A stretch of 64,000 nucleotides of DNA from Silicimonas sp. (GTDB taxonomy: Bacteria > Pseudomonadota > Alphaproteobacteria > Rhodobacterales > Rhodobacteraceae): assembly GCA_022824525.1 (NCBI GenBank), contig JAJDZT010000051.1, forward strand, positions 1 through 64,000, in the 5' to 3' direction. The notes under the pieces are model-generated. The model was not told the DNA's origin and ran no database searches. It saw nothing but the letters and a program-made list of their open reading frames with translations. The position numbers and the translations under genes were made by a program. This document shows positions 1-8,236 of this stretch, piece by piece. Positions within the stretch are counted from its first letter, which is position 1. Each line of letters begins with the position of its first letter.

Positions 1-89
1 GCGTAATCTGCGCGATGATCTTTATAAAGCCGAATGCCGCGCGCGCGAAACTCAGCCGTGTACTTCGGGGGTAACTTTTTCTTCTCCAT
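1..89 (-). CDS. IS3-family transposase OrfA, N-terminal fragment
   Basis: Twenty-nine codons are visible before the window ends. They begin MEKKKLPPKYTAEFRARGIR, which resembles the helix-turn-helix start of IS3/IS911-type OrfA proteins (HTH_Tnp_1: [K/R]Y[T/S]xEFRxRAVRL). The ATG at 89-87 is preceded by AAGGATGAG at a usable distance. OrfA binds the element ends and, in this family, is fused to the DDE domain of OrfB by programmed frameshifting. No stop codon occurs in the visible part, so the gene may be intact beyond the edge. Confidence 0.75.
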   Translation of the reverse strand, partial: MEKKKLPPKYTAEFRARGIRLYKDHRADY

Positions 90-139
90 AGGGCTCATCC
101 TTCGAGAGTTTTACTCTCCGGTAAACCCGGGACGGTTCA
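1..139 (-). mobile_element. IS3-family insertion sequence, one end only (runs off the left edge)
   Basis: Read on the minus strand, the segment from base 139 leftwards starts with TGAACCGTCCCGGGTTTACC, which has the look of an IS3-family terminal inverted repeat (TGAACCG..CCGGGTTT). About 50 bases further in, a ribosome site and an ATG open a transposase OrfA. The reading frame of the neighbouring PAS sensor changes from recognisable PAS sequence to nonsense exactly here. The other end of the element lies outside the window, so its length, subgroup and target duplication cannot be seen. Confidence 0.8.
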
Positions 140-1065
140 GTGCCGTCCTTGCGCTTGGCCTCCAGCTTCAGCAATCCGGACCCGACAACGCGCTTTTCGC
201 CCGACTGACGATAGCGTTTCATCCCGGCATTGTGCGCATCACGCATGTGATCCGGAACGATCAAATCGGCCATATCCGCGCCGATCGCCTCTTCCCGCGA
301 GTAGCCGAAGACACCTTCAGCAGCACCATTGAAGTCCAGAATACGACCGTCCGTACCCGCCACCAGAATGGCATCCAGAGACGTCGAGATAATCGCCTGC
401 AAACGGCTTTGGGTCAGCGCAATCTCCGAGGTTTGGCGCTGCGACGCGCGGTTGATCATCAAAAGCACTCCCACGACGGCAAGCAAAAGCGCCAAAAGTG
501 CAAAAGAGATCACCGCAAGATCAGTGAGCGCCCCGGAAACCGCCCCGCGCTGCGCCTCCGATCGCTCAGAAAAAACGGTCACGCCAACGAGGGAGATGCT
601 GCGAAAATCCTTTTGGACCGGCGGAAACGCCTCGATCATTTCCGGAAGCCCAGCCATCAAAGCCGCGTCCGAGGCATCAATGGTCGGGACCGCCGCCTCC
701 AAGAAGCTGTCAATGTTTCGAAGCGATTGTGCAACCGACGGACGTTCTCGGATTTCGGCGAATGCCGGCGCTGCCTTAAGCGTTTGGACACGCGAGTACA
801 TGACATCGAAACGACGACGCGCATCTTCCGGATCGGCCTGCCCCGCCGACACGGCGCGCGCCGCATTCGCAAATGCAAGGAACTCCACCTCGGACTGGGC
901 AAGGGACCATTGCGTGCTGTCCGCGTTGGCGACCGCAAGCGACTCGACTTCTTCGCGGGCATCGGCGCTCAGAACCCAAATGGCCGTCGCACTCACAATG
1001 ACGACAGCCATATATGTGACAAGGCTTCCGAGGAGACCTTTCTTTGTCACGAAACGGTCAAACAT
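140..1065 (-). pseudogene. Membrane PAS-domain sensor (probable histidine kinase), cut by an IS element
   Basis: The predicted protein has a membrane segment near residues 12-33, a periplasmic stretch to about residue 180, a second membrane segment near 183-205, and a PAS domain from about 222 (LDAILVAGTDGRILDFNGAA, then FGYSREEAIG). At residue 309, in the PAS hallmark KRKDGT, the sequence runs into the IS3-like terminus at base 139. Translation would then read 28 foreign residues and stop at 52. The kinase or output module expected after the PAS domain is missing. It lies 34 bp downstream of the periplasmic protein gene on the same strand and is divergent from a response regulator, so it is probably that regulator's former partner. 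The distal part of the gene may survive beyond the element, outside the window. Confidence 0.75.
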
Positions 1066-1099
1066 ACCGAAAGGGTCCGAAAGACATGGAAATGGGCTG

Positions 1100-1576
1100 T
1101 CACTCGATCACTTCGATCCGGTCGAGTTGCCAGATGCTGCGGGAATAAACGACTTCGGTCTGGTAAGTTGGGTCGGCATCATAGGGATATACGATCCAGA
1201 GAGGCCCCTTGTCACGCACGGACATGAGCTCGCCATTCCGCATGTAGGCTATGATCGGGCCGTTCTCTACACCATCGCTGACCGGTATTTCCACCGCATA
1301 GTCATTGATGGCAGTCGCTTTGAGATTGCCCTCGGTCACGCCCAAGTCGTCCAGAAACGTCGAAAGAGAAACACCTGTAAAGGTTTGCGTCCCTTCCGTC
1401 CAAATCGTGCTCGTTTCGAACTCGACGACGTCCATGGCTTGAAGCGCGTCCATGTCGAGCGTCGTTACTTCGCCTGCGTGGGTGACCGTCAAAACAGCCT
1501 CGCCCGCCAACGCCGATTGGCAAGTCAGAGTAAGTGCAGTGGTCGCAAGCAACATGCGGGAAATGGTCGAGATCAT
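1100..1576 (-). CDS. Periplasmic SUOX-like (molybdopterin-oxidoreductase fold) protein
   Basis: The 158-residue protein has a signal peptide (hydrophobic residues 8-23, cleavage near SALA-GEA). It also has the pattern of the small oxidoreductase molybdopterin-binding-fold proteins seen in Rhodobacteraceae: L..LDMDALQAM..., TFTGVSLSTFLDDLGV, and a C-terminal GPLWIVYPYD...W..DRIEV. At about 160 residues it is far shorter than a true sulfite oxidase, and I see no convincing pterin-ligating cysteine in the mature part, so a sensory or binding role is more likely than catalysis. The gene heads a transcript leading into the PAS sensor, which suggests it feeds a periplasmic signal to that sensor. 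The link is inferred from position only. Confidence 0.65.
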   Translation of the reverse strand: MISTISRMLLATTALTLTCQSALAGEAVLTVTHAGEVTTLDMDALQAMDVVEFETSTIWTEGTQTFTGVSLSTFLDDLGVTEGNLKATAINDYAVEIPVSDGVENGPIIAYMRNGELMSVRDKGPLWIVYPYDADPTYQTEVVYSRSIWQLDRIEVIE

Positions 1577-1657
1577 AGCGGTTCCTCATCACGAAACGTG
1601 TAACGTTGTATACTTACGCAAATGTGTCAGAGAACATGCCGCAAGTCTCTGTCACTG

Positions 1658-1695
1658 AAGGATAATCGTTATATCCTTTCGTATAGTCAGACTAT
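1658..1695. promoter_or_regulatory. Two inverted repeats in the divergent promoter of the signalling locus
   Basis: Two symmetric sites lie close together in the 220-bp divergent gap. AAGGATA (1658-1664), a 7-bp spacer and TATCCTT (1672-1678) form a perfect inverted repeat. ATAGTC-A-GACTAT (1683-1695) forms a 13-bp palindrome. They sit between the periplasmic-protein gene (start 1576) and the response regulator (start 1797), where a dimeric regulator could control both directions. Which protein binds is unknown; the LuxR-type regulator next door is the obvious candidate. Confidence 0.45.
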
Positions 1696-1796
1696 CCGGT
1701 TGCCGCCTGAGGCATACCAAGGCGAGTGCGACTAAATACAAACGAAAGGTTAATATGCGTCTCGAAAGTCAACATTACTTGTTTTCGGAGTAGAGA

Positions 1797-2468
1797 ATGC
1801 AGAACGTGGTATCCTTTCGTGCATTGAATGATGCAGATAGAAAAGCGGCAGTGAGTTCGGCACATATGCGTATCCTAATTGCAGACGATCATGATCTCGT
1901 GCGCGACACGATCGCCATGTTCCTCGAGGCCGAGGGTGTGGCCGAGATCGTGAGTGTCGAAAATCTTGACGCCGCGATTGCAGCGACCGATCAATCCGGC
2001 AGCTTCGACCTCGTTCTCCTGGACTTCAACATGCCCGGCATGGACGGGTTGCAAGGCCTCGCCAAGATGAAAGAGGCCAATGATGATCGGCCCGTCGCAA
2101 TCCTGTCGGGCACGGCGACACCGCAGATCGCAAAGGATGCAATTGCGGCCGGAGCTGCCGGTTTCGTCCCGAAAACGCTGGGCGCGAAGTCGATGGTCTC
2201 CGCCATCCGCTTTATGGCGGCTGGGGAGACTTTCGTCCCTTACGAGTATATGCAGCAGGCTGAAACCAAGACCGTCGCAAACCTGACTGAGCGGGAGACG
2301 GAAGTTCTGCGCGGACTTTGTGAAGGCAAGTCGAACAAGGAAATCGCACGCGATCTCGACTTGCAGGAAGTCACGATCAAGCTCCACGTCAAGACACTGT
2401 GCCGCAAACTAGATGCCAAGAACCGCACGCAAGCGGCGATGATCGCGCGCGACCGCAAGCTGGTCTGA
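1797..2468 (+). CDS. LuxR/NarL-type two-component response regulator
   Basis: The 223-residue protein has a receiver domain (about residues 24-140) with acidic pocket D30/D31, phosphoacceptor D76 in LVLLDFNMPGMDG and conserved K126 in GFVPKTLG. A GerE-type helix-turn-helix follows near residues 160-220 (LTERETEVLRGLCEGKSNKEIA). The ATG at 1797 is chosen because GGAG lies at a suitable distance; the later ATG at 1866 has no ribosome site, so about 23 extra N-terminal residues are kept. The gene ends 12 bp before the GT-C-like membrane protein and is probably cotranscribed with the polysaccharide genes. Its likely partner sensor is broken by an insertion. Confidence 0.9.
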   Translation: MQNVVSFRALNDADRKAAVSSAHMRILIADDHDLVRDTIAMFLEAEGVAEIVSVENLDAAIAATDQSGSFDLVLLDFNMPGMDGLQGLAKMKEANDDRPVAILSGTATPQIAKDAIAAGAAGFVPKTLGAKSMVSAIRFMAAGETFVPYEYMQQAETKTVANLTERETEVLRGLCEGKSNKEIARDLDLQEVTIKLHVKTLCRKLDAKNRTQAAMIARDRKLV

Positions 2469-2480
2469 TCTAGCCCCTAC

Positions 2481-5400
2481 ATGGCCGACAACGGCGTATA
2501 TGCGCCCGGACGTCTCGCGTCCGAGGACAGTGACGGCCTGCGACTTCTTCTGGTCGCGCTGGCCGGGTGCGTGCTGTTCCACGGTGGGCTGCTGCCTTTC
2601 ACGCATGGCAACACCTACGACGCTTTCATCCACATGTTCTTTGCCGACAGCTACCATCGCAGTTGGTTCGATCCTTGGGAGCCGCGCTGGTACACCGGTT
2701 TCGCCACGACGTCATATCCGCCGGGCAGTCACATGGTGATTGCCTTGTTAATGTACGTGATGCCGCTTCGCGCTGCCTTTGTGATCGTGCAGATTGCAGC
2801 GCTTCTGCTTCTGACAGTTGGCGTGTTCCGCTGTTCGCGCCTCTGGGTGACCGCGCGGGCTGCCGGATACGCGGCGATCTCCCTTGTGCTGGCGTCATCC
2901 ATCTCGGAAACGGTTCATTTGTTCGGACAACTCCCGACAACGCTGTCGCTCGGAATCTTCCTGAACGGATTGCCCTACGTTTATCGCTGGATCGTTGCTG
3001 GTCATTGGCTCGATTTCATCGGCGCCGTCACTTTTGCGGCGGCAACAACAGCCGCTCATCACGTGACAACGATCTTCGGCGGTGTCCTTTTCATCCTCCC
3101 GCTCGGGCTGCATGCGCTGAGCGCTGTTCTGACGGACAATGCCAAGGGCGGAATACGCACTGCGCTTCGCACGTTGCGCTGGCCGATTGGCCGAGGGCTT
3201 GTGCTGGCCATCTTCATGCTGGCTGCGATCGTCGCTACCGTGTTCCCTTACTGGTCCTGGTCTGTGAACGATCCGATCACACAAGTTCCCATTCCTCACG
3301 GCAGCCGCGAGAGTTTTCTGGAGCGGCTGGACCTCGGCTTCATCTTCTTCCTGCTGCCTTGGGGCACCGCACTGCTGATCCTGCCCTACATGACGTACAA
3401 GACTGTCACGAGCCGCCTTTGGCCTCTTGGCCTTTCAGTCCTGCTCTGCTTCGTGCTCGGCACCGGAGGGACGACACCGGTCCCGCGCGCGCTCTTGGGC
3501 GGTGCGTTCGACATCCTGACGCTCGATCGTTTCACTTTCTGGGCTACGATCCTGGTCCTTCCTTTCACCGGCCTGCTAATCAATGGAATGCTGCACGGAC
3601 GCTCCGGCGAAACACTCCGCTCTGTGTTCGGACGCCAGACACATCGCGTGATGATCGGCGGCTATTTCCTTGCGACGGTCTCTGTTGCCGTTTTCGCAGC
3701 CATCCTGCCGACCATTCAACCCACACAGCCGCGCTTCATCGATCCAGCTCCAATTGTTAAGTTCCTGGACGAAGATGAGCACGACCGCTGGCGTTACCTG
3801 ACGCTCGGTTTCGGAGACCAGTTCGCGTATCTCTCGTCCCAGACAACCGCGCTTTCGGTTGACGGCAATTACCACTCCGCCCGCCGCCTCCCGGACATGA
3901 CCCGTTTTTCGGTTGAGCGGCTGGAGAATGCGAAATACCTCGGCGTTCCAGGCCTTGGCTCCCTCCAACAATTCCTGGTGAACGCCGACAGCTATCACCT
4001 GAAATACGTCTTCTCGAATGACGACTTCTACGATCCGACACTGCATTTCAACGGCTGGGTGCGGCTCATCAAACTTCCGAACGGCGTCACGGTTTGGGAA
4101 AAACCCGATGTCACGCCGTTGCCATCCATTCTCCCCCGCCGTGACCTTCCGTCTGTCCATCTGGCGATGTGGGGCACCTTGCCACCGCTGGCTCTCGGCC
4201 TCGCGCTTTTGATAATTCTACTCACCCTGAGCCTGCGTGTTCGGTCGGTCGACTACGCGCTTTCCTCAGAACTGGTGAGCGGCGGTTCGATCCGTCTCTT
4301 CAGGATTCTCACGATTTTTACGATCACTTTTATGCTGGCAGCCGCGGCAACAGGCGGTTGGATGCTGTATCGCGTTCTCCAACAACCACTGTCGGCAGAA
4401 GGTGTCATCAAAGCCTATTTCGACGACCTTGACTTTCGGCGCTTCGAAGATGCGTACCAGCATCTTGATCCGGCCACGCGACCGGAGTTCGATGACGTCA
4501 TGTTCGACTGGCGTTGGCGTGGTGGCCTTGTCGCCTCTTACGGCAAGCTTGAAAGCCTGTCTGCAGAACCGCTTTCGGCTTCCGAAACGCTCGCCACTTG
4601 GAGTGTTGAGCTTTCGTGGCTGACGTCCATCGATCTTCGCACCGAAAATGTCGAGATCACGACCGTGAAGCGCGATGGTGTTTGGCACATCGCCCCCACC
4701 AGCCTGCGTCCTGCGCAAAACCCTGCACGCCTGCAACGCGGCAATGAAGTCACCTGGAACGTTGCGGGACGGCGTCAGGCACGAATTGAGACCGATTTGC
4801 ATCGTGATCGCCTCGACCGTCCACGAATTGCGCTGCACGGCGCGCGCCTTGTCGAAAGAAACGGGCGCTACAGTCTCATAGGCGCGTTGACCAATCCGGA
4901 TGCGGATCCTGCGATGACCAGCCTTTTTGGCGAACTGGTGTCAGGCAAAGACCGCCTTGTCAGAACCGCTGCCGGACAGGTGATCGAGCAACGTCTCCTT
5001 CCAGCGGAGACTTCGGGATTTCGCGTCGACTTCGAAGGTGTCCTCTCTCTCGAGGACGCGGCCGATACGTTTGACCCAACCCTTTTTGTCCCGCCCGAAC
5101 TCGGTGATGTTCCCACGGGCGCAAAGGTAGAGGCGCGCGCGCTGGTGACCGGCAACGATCTTTATCGGCATGTTGCGCTAAACGGCATGCGTGTGACCGA
5201 GGATCAGAGTGGCCTCACGATCACCGGCATTGCCGTCAACACGGGAACCGAAACGGCGACGATCATTCGTATCATTGCGCTGCTTCTCGATGAGACCGGC
5301 GAACCGATCTGGACAGAAGCCGGATATGTTGAAACCAACATCTATCCCGGTCAAAGCGCACCGTTTGCCCTGCATCTCCCTGGCAGAGACGAAATCAAGG

Positions 5401-5567
5401 TCGTTGCTGACCTCGACCCGGCAAAGGCCATCGTAAACGGAAGCGGACAAGAGACCGGCAACATGGCACCCGACCTGACTGTAGGAGCAATGCCTCTCGC
5501 GAAAGTCGATGGCTACTCTGCCGTTCGCCTTCACGTATCCACCATGACGTTTGACCCGCTTTTCTGA
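2481..5567 (+). CDS. Large GT-C-like membrane protein (PTPS-related family) with NTF2-like and FxLYD-like C-terminal regions
   Basis: This is a 1028-residue polytopic membrane protein. The first ~430 residues hold around ten hydrophobic helices. Near the N-terminus, HGNTYDAFIHMFFADSY, an aromatic/basic stretch (FDPWEPRWYTGF) and YPPGSH fit the 6-pyruvoyl-tetrahydropterin-synthase-related membrane family, which has a GT-C glycosyltransferase-like architecture (acidic residue in the first loop, lipid-linked sugar donor). Two further membrane helices lie near 560-640. After these come an NTF2-like domain (about 645-760: EGVIKAYFDDLDF ... VKRDGVWHIAP) and two FxLYD-like beta domains (about 800-890 and 905-1000: ITGIAVNTGTETAT...). 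It starts 12 bp after the response regulator and ends 9 bp before the secreted Ig-like protein. Transfer of a sugar onto a surface polymer is a reasonable inference; donor and acceptor are unknown. Confidence 0.7.
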   Translation: MADNGVYAPGRLASEDSDGLRLLLVALAGCVLFHGGLLPFTHGNTYDAFIHMFFADSYHRSWFDPWEPRWYTGFATTSYPPGSHMVIALLMYVMPLRAAFVIVQIAALLLLTVGVFRCSRLWVTARAAGYAAISLVLASSISETVHLFGQLPTTLSLGIFLNGLPYVYRWIVAGHWLDFIGAVTFAAATTAAHHVTTIFGGVLFILPLGLHALSAVLTDNAKGGIRTALRTLRWPIGRGLVLAIFMLAAIVATVFPYWSWSVNDPITQVPIPHGSRESFLERLDLGFIFFLLPWGTALLILPYMTYKTVTSRLWPLGLSVLLCFVLGTGGTTPVPRALLGGAFDILTLDRFTFWATILVLPFTGLLINGMLHGRSGETLRSVFGRQTHRVMIGGYFLATVSVAVFAAILPTIQPTQPRFIDPAPIVKFLDEDEHDRWRYLTLGFGDQFAYLSSQTTALSVDGNYHSARRLPDMTRFSVERLENAKYLGVPGLGSLQQFLVNADSYHLKYVFSNDDFYDPTLHFNGWVRLIKLPNGVTVWEKPDVTPLPSILPRRDLPSVHLAMWGTLPPLALGLALLIILLTLSLRVRSVDYALSSELVSGGSIRLFRILTIFTITFMLAAAATGGWMLYRVLQQPLSAEGVIKAYFDDLDFRRFEDAYQHLDPATRPEFDDVMFDWRWRGGLVASYGKLESLSAEPLSASETLATWSVELSWLTSIDLRTENVEITTVKRDGVWHIAPTSLRPAQNPARLQRGNEVTWNVAGRRQARIETDLHRDRLDRPRIALHGARLVERNGRYSLIGALTNPDADPAMTSLFGELVSGKDRLVRTAAGQVIEQRLLPAETSGFRVDFEGVLSLEDAADTFDPTLFVPPELGDVPTGAKVEARALVTGNDLYRHVALNGMRVTEDQSGLTITGIAVNTGTETATIIRIIALLLDETGEPIWTEAGYVETNIYPGQSAPFALHLPGRDEIKVVADLDPAKAIVNGSGQETGNMAPDLTVGAMPLAKVDGYSAVRLHVSTMTFDPLF

Positions 5568-5576
5568 GGATTCGAA

Positions 5577-6629
5577 ATGTTCAGATTACTGACACTCTTT
5601 TGCTGCGTCGCATCATCCGCTTCAGCCGAAACATACGTCGCAGACGCTTTTGGGATTCTCCCCACGACGGCAGTATCCGAAGATCGCGCCGCTTGGGCCG
5701 GGTTGCAAAACCACGACGGACCGGTTCTCGTGGAACCCGACGAAAGCGACAGTGTGTTGGTCTTTGTCGGTCCGAAGGCCCTGGTGGCTGGACAGGATAA
5801 AGCGCACGCAGTCGCCCTCTCCTTTGATCTCCACGGCAACTTGGTCCAGAATGAAAGCGCGGTTTTCTCCATCGAAACCGGTGCGCAATTGAGCGCGCGT
5901 GTCACTGACGGAATTGCCGACGTTCAGTTCATGCCGGAGCCAACGGCCGGTGATTATGCGAGCGGGGCGACGGTCGGCGGCGTTCAAAGTGCGCGGGCCA
6001 TTTACCGCGTGACGGCCGACCTGAGCAGCGTTTCGCCCACACCGGACGGCGCGCCCACGCTCCGCGCCGAGATGTTCACGACTTTGTCGAGCACTGCACT
6101 GCAGGACAAGTTCGGCAATCCAGTGGAAGATGGGATCGGAACCACCCTGCTTCTTAGCCACGAGAACGGCGAAACATCCCTGCTGTCCGCGCCGGTGCGC
6201 GAAGCGAAAGCCGAAGCCATCCTTCTTGCCCGCGACCTGGAAGCTGAAGGCACCCTCCTTCTCAATCTTGCCTCGGCCTCCGGCACGGGCAGTTTCGATT
6301 TCCGCCCGGTCGAAGCCCAGACTTCGCCGCGCCTCCAGCTCTGGGAAGTCCCAGAAATCGATGCGATCGGAGTGCGGCTTGGTCCGGTCACGACAACCGC
6401 CGGGCACCTTTTGACCGACGGTGCGGCGGTTGAGATCATCTTGTCAGACGACGCGGGCACGCGCGTCGAAGCCACCGGATGGCTTCAAGACGGCTATTTC
6501 GAAGCGATCGTCCGCCGCCCCTCGGAAGCGGAGCGGCTGATGGTCACGTTCGACACCCCGATTGGTTCCGAGAGGCGAGCGGTCACGATCAGCACGTCGG
6601 CACCCGCCAAAATCAGAGGACCCGAGTGA
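5577..6629 (+). CDS. Secreted protein with invasin-type Ig-like domains
   Basis: The 350-residue protein has a signal peptide cleaved near residue 17 (SASA-ETYV). The mature part is all-beta in character and contains two stretches typical of bacterial Ig-like/invasin repeats, each opening with a D.xGN.V signature: FDLHGNLVQNESAVFSI (about residues 83-100) and DKFGNPVEDGIGTTLLLS (about 180-200). No catalytic motif was recognised. The stop codon overlaps the start of the glycosidase gene (TGATG at 6627-6631), so the two are translationally coupled. A periplasmic or surface scaffold for the membrane glycosyltransferase upstream and the glycosidase downstream is an inference from the operon. Confidence 0.6.
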   Translation: MFRLLTLFCCVASSASAETYVADAFGILPTTAVSEDRAAWAGLQNHDGPVLVEPDESDSVLVFVGPKALVAGQDKAHAVALSFDLHGNLVQNESAVFSIETGAQLSARVTDGIADVQFMPEPTAGDYASGATVGGVQSARAIYRVTADLSSVSPTPDGAPTLRAEMFTTLSSTALQDKFGNPVEDGIGTTLLLSHENGETSLLSAPVREAKAEAILLARDLEAEGTLLLNLASASGTGSFDFRPVEAQTSPRLQLWEVPEIDAIGVRLGPVTTTAGHLLTDGAAVEIILSDDAGTRVEATGWLQDGYFEAIVRRPSEAERLMVTFDTPIGSERRAVTISTSAPAKIRGPE

Positions 6630-8119
6630 TGCGTCTCCTGCTCGCCATTTGCCTGTTTCTCATTGCATCCGCTGCGATGCTATGGACGGCGGCACAAGCA
6701 TTTGAAGCCGCGCAAAAGTCACGCGTGACCTACAAGTACATCGCGAACGCGCTCTCCCCTTTGCCGACCTCCCCGGATGCCGTCGTATGGCAAGCGCCGG
6801 AGAAGAAGCTTGTTCGCCCCTTCTCCGAGGTCGACGCCATACTGATCGGGCGTGCCCTTCGGGAGGCATGGCAATTGCTGGCCATTGCGCAGGAAACCGG
6901 TGCTGAGGCGCTGCTGTCCGATCGTTTCACAGGCGTCGCAAAAGAGCGCGCGCTTCTTTCGATCAGTGACGCTCAACAGTTTGGCGGTCGCATGGTCGTG
7001 TTGTCACAAACGGCGACACCCGTGTTCTTCCACAAAGATGGCTCGCTGTTTCAAACCCGGATCGAGATGGACGTGGTGCGGTATCTTTCGGATGATGGCA
7101 CCGCTCTGAAGACACTCCATGTCACCCGCGATAGCGGTGTCGCCACGCTCAGCAAGGAATCGAACGGCTGGCGCGTGTTGTCGTGGGAGCGGCGCTCATC
7201 GGTCCCGTTGGAGAGTACGCATGTCGCCTTTTCGGGCCGGCTCGTGGGGCTCAACTACTATCCGTCCCAAACGCCATGGCGTGACTTTTGGCCGGGGTTC
7301 AATGCAAGCAGCATCGCCAAGGACCTGGAACTGATACAGCGGCTCAACGCCAATAGCGTGCGCATATTCCTCTCGCGGGATGACTTCCTTGGTGACGCAT
7401 CGGAGGGCGCGCTAACAAATCTCGGAACGCTTCTGGAACTGGCACAAGAAAAGAAACTGACGGTAGTCCCAACTCTTTTCGATCTGAAACAGGATTTTTC
7501 CTTGGGCACATGGGCAGACGATGCGCTTTATCTCGAACGTGTCTTGCCGGTGCTCGAAGCCTCGCCCGCAGTTGGCTTTATCGATGTGAAGAATGAACCC
7601 GACCTCGACTTTGAAACCCATGGGCCGGCAAAGGTGAAAGCGTGGCTTCAATCAATGATCGCGTTGACGCGTGGGATGGCTCCCAACAAACCGCTGACAA
7701 TCGGATGGTCCAATGCAGAAAGCGCGGAAACACTGATCAACGATCTGGATGTCATCACATACCACGATTACGCGGATATCTCGGGCGCTCAAGACCGACT
7801 GGCCCAGCTTCGCCAAAGAGCCGGGGGAAAGCCAGTCTATGTGACCGAAATCGGCGAAAGCAGTTTCACCCTTGCCGCAGGTTTCCCAGGTTCGGAGGCG
7901 GCTCAGGCGGATCGACTGGCCGAAAGAATGGAGGCTCTCAAAGCGGCGGACGGTGTGATGGTTTGGACCTTGTTCGACTTCCCGAAGGTTGATCCAACGG
8001 TCATCGGCAGCTCACCATGGGTGAAACGACTGCAGTCCTCGTTCGGCGTTCTTCGCGCCGATGCCAGCGACAAGCGCGCCGCTGCTGTGCTGCGTTCTTG
8101 GTTCGCCAAGAACAACTGA
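6629..8119 (+). CDS. Membrane-anchored glycoside hydrolase (clan A-like TIM barrel) with N-terminal NTF2-like domain
   Basis: The 496-residue protein has an N-terminal signal anchor (residues 1-24), an NTF2-like region (about 60-195) and a TIM-barrel glycosidase from about residue 200. Barrel hallmarks are RLVGLNYYPSQTPW, NSVRIFLSRDDF, the acid/base candidate E323 in DVKNEPDL, and the nucleophile candidate E407 in VYVTEIGES. These match the clan GH-A arrangement (families such as GH5/GH39). Glycosidases of this type often sit inside exopolysaccharide loci and trim or release the polymer, as PslG does in Pseudomonas. The ATG at 6629 overlaps the preceding stop codon and is followed directly by the hydrophobic anchor. 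The substrate cannot be told from sequence. Confidence 0.75.
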   Translation: MRLLLAICLFLIASAAMLWTAAQAFEAAQKSRVTYKYIANALSPLPTSPDAVVWQAPEKKLVRPFSEVDAILIGRALREAWQLLAIAQETGAEALLSDRFTGVAKERALLSISDAQQFGGRMVVLSQTATPVFFHKDGSLFQTRIEMDVVRYLSDDGTALKTLHVTRDSGVATLSKESNGWRVLSWERRSSVPLESTHVAFSGRLVGLNYYPSQTPWRDFWPGFNASSIAKDLELIQRLNANSVRIFLSRDDFLGDASEGALTNLGTLLELAQEKKLTVVPTLFDLKQDFSLGTWADDALYLERVLPVLEASPAVGFIDVKNEPDLDFETHGPAKVKAWLQSMIALTRGMAPNKPLTIGWSNAESAETLINDLDVITYHDYADISGAQDRLAQLRQRAGGKPVYVTEIGESSFTLAAGFPGSEAAQADRLAERMEALKAADGVMVWTLFDFPKVDPTVIGSSPWVKRLQSSFGVLRADASDKRAAAVLRSWFAKNN

Positions 8120-8236
8120 TATCCGGAAGTATAGTTCGTTACACTTCTGAACGAACGAACATTCCTTTGCGCAGTCGGTAAAGCGCCCGAATGGAAGTAC
8201 TTTGCTCCGAACGCATTGACGATTGGAGATGGTACT

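Noticed and set aside
34..1227. 397-codon plus-strand frame opposite the PAS sensor
   Set aside because: It is the antisense shadow of the sensor gene and IS end; the product is arginine/histidine-rich with no domain.
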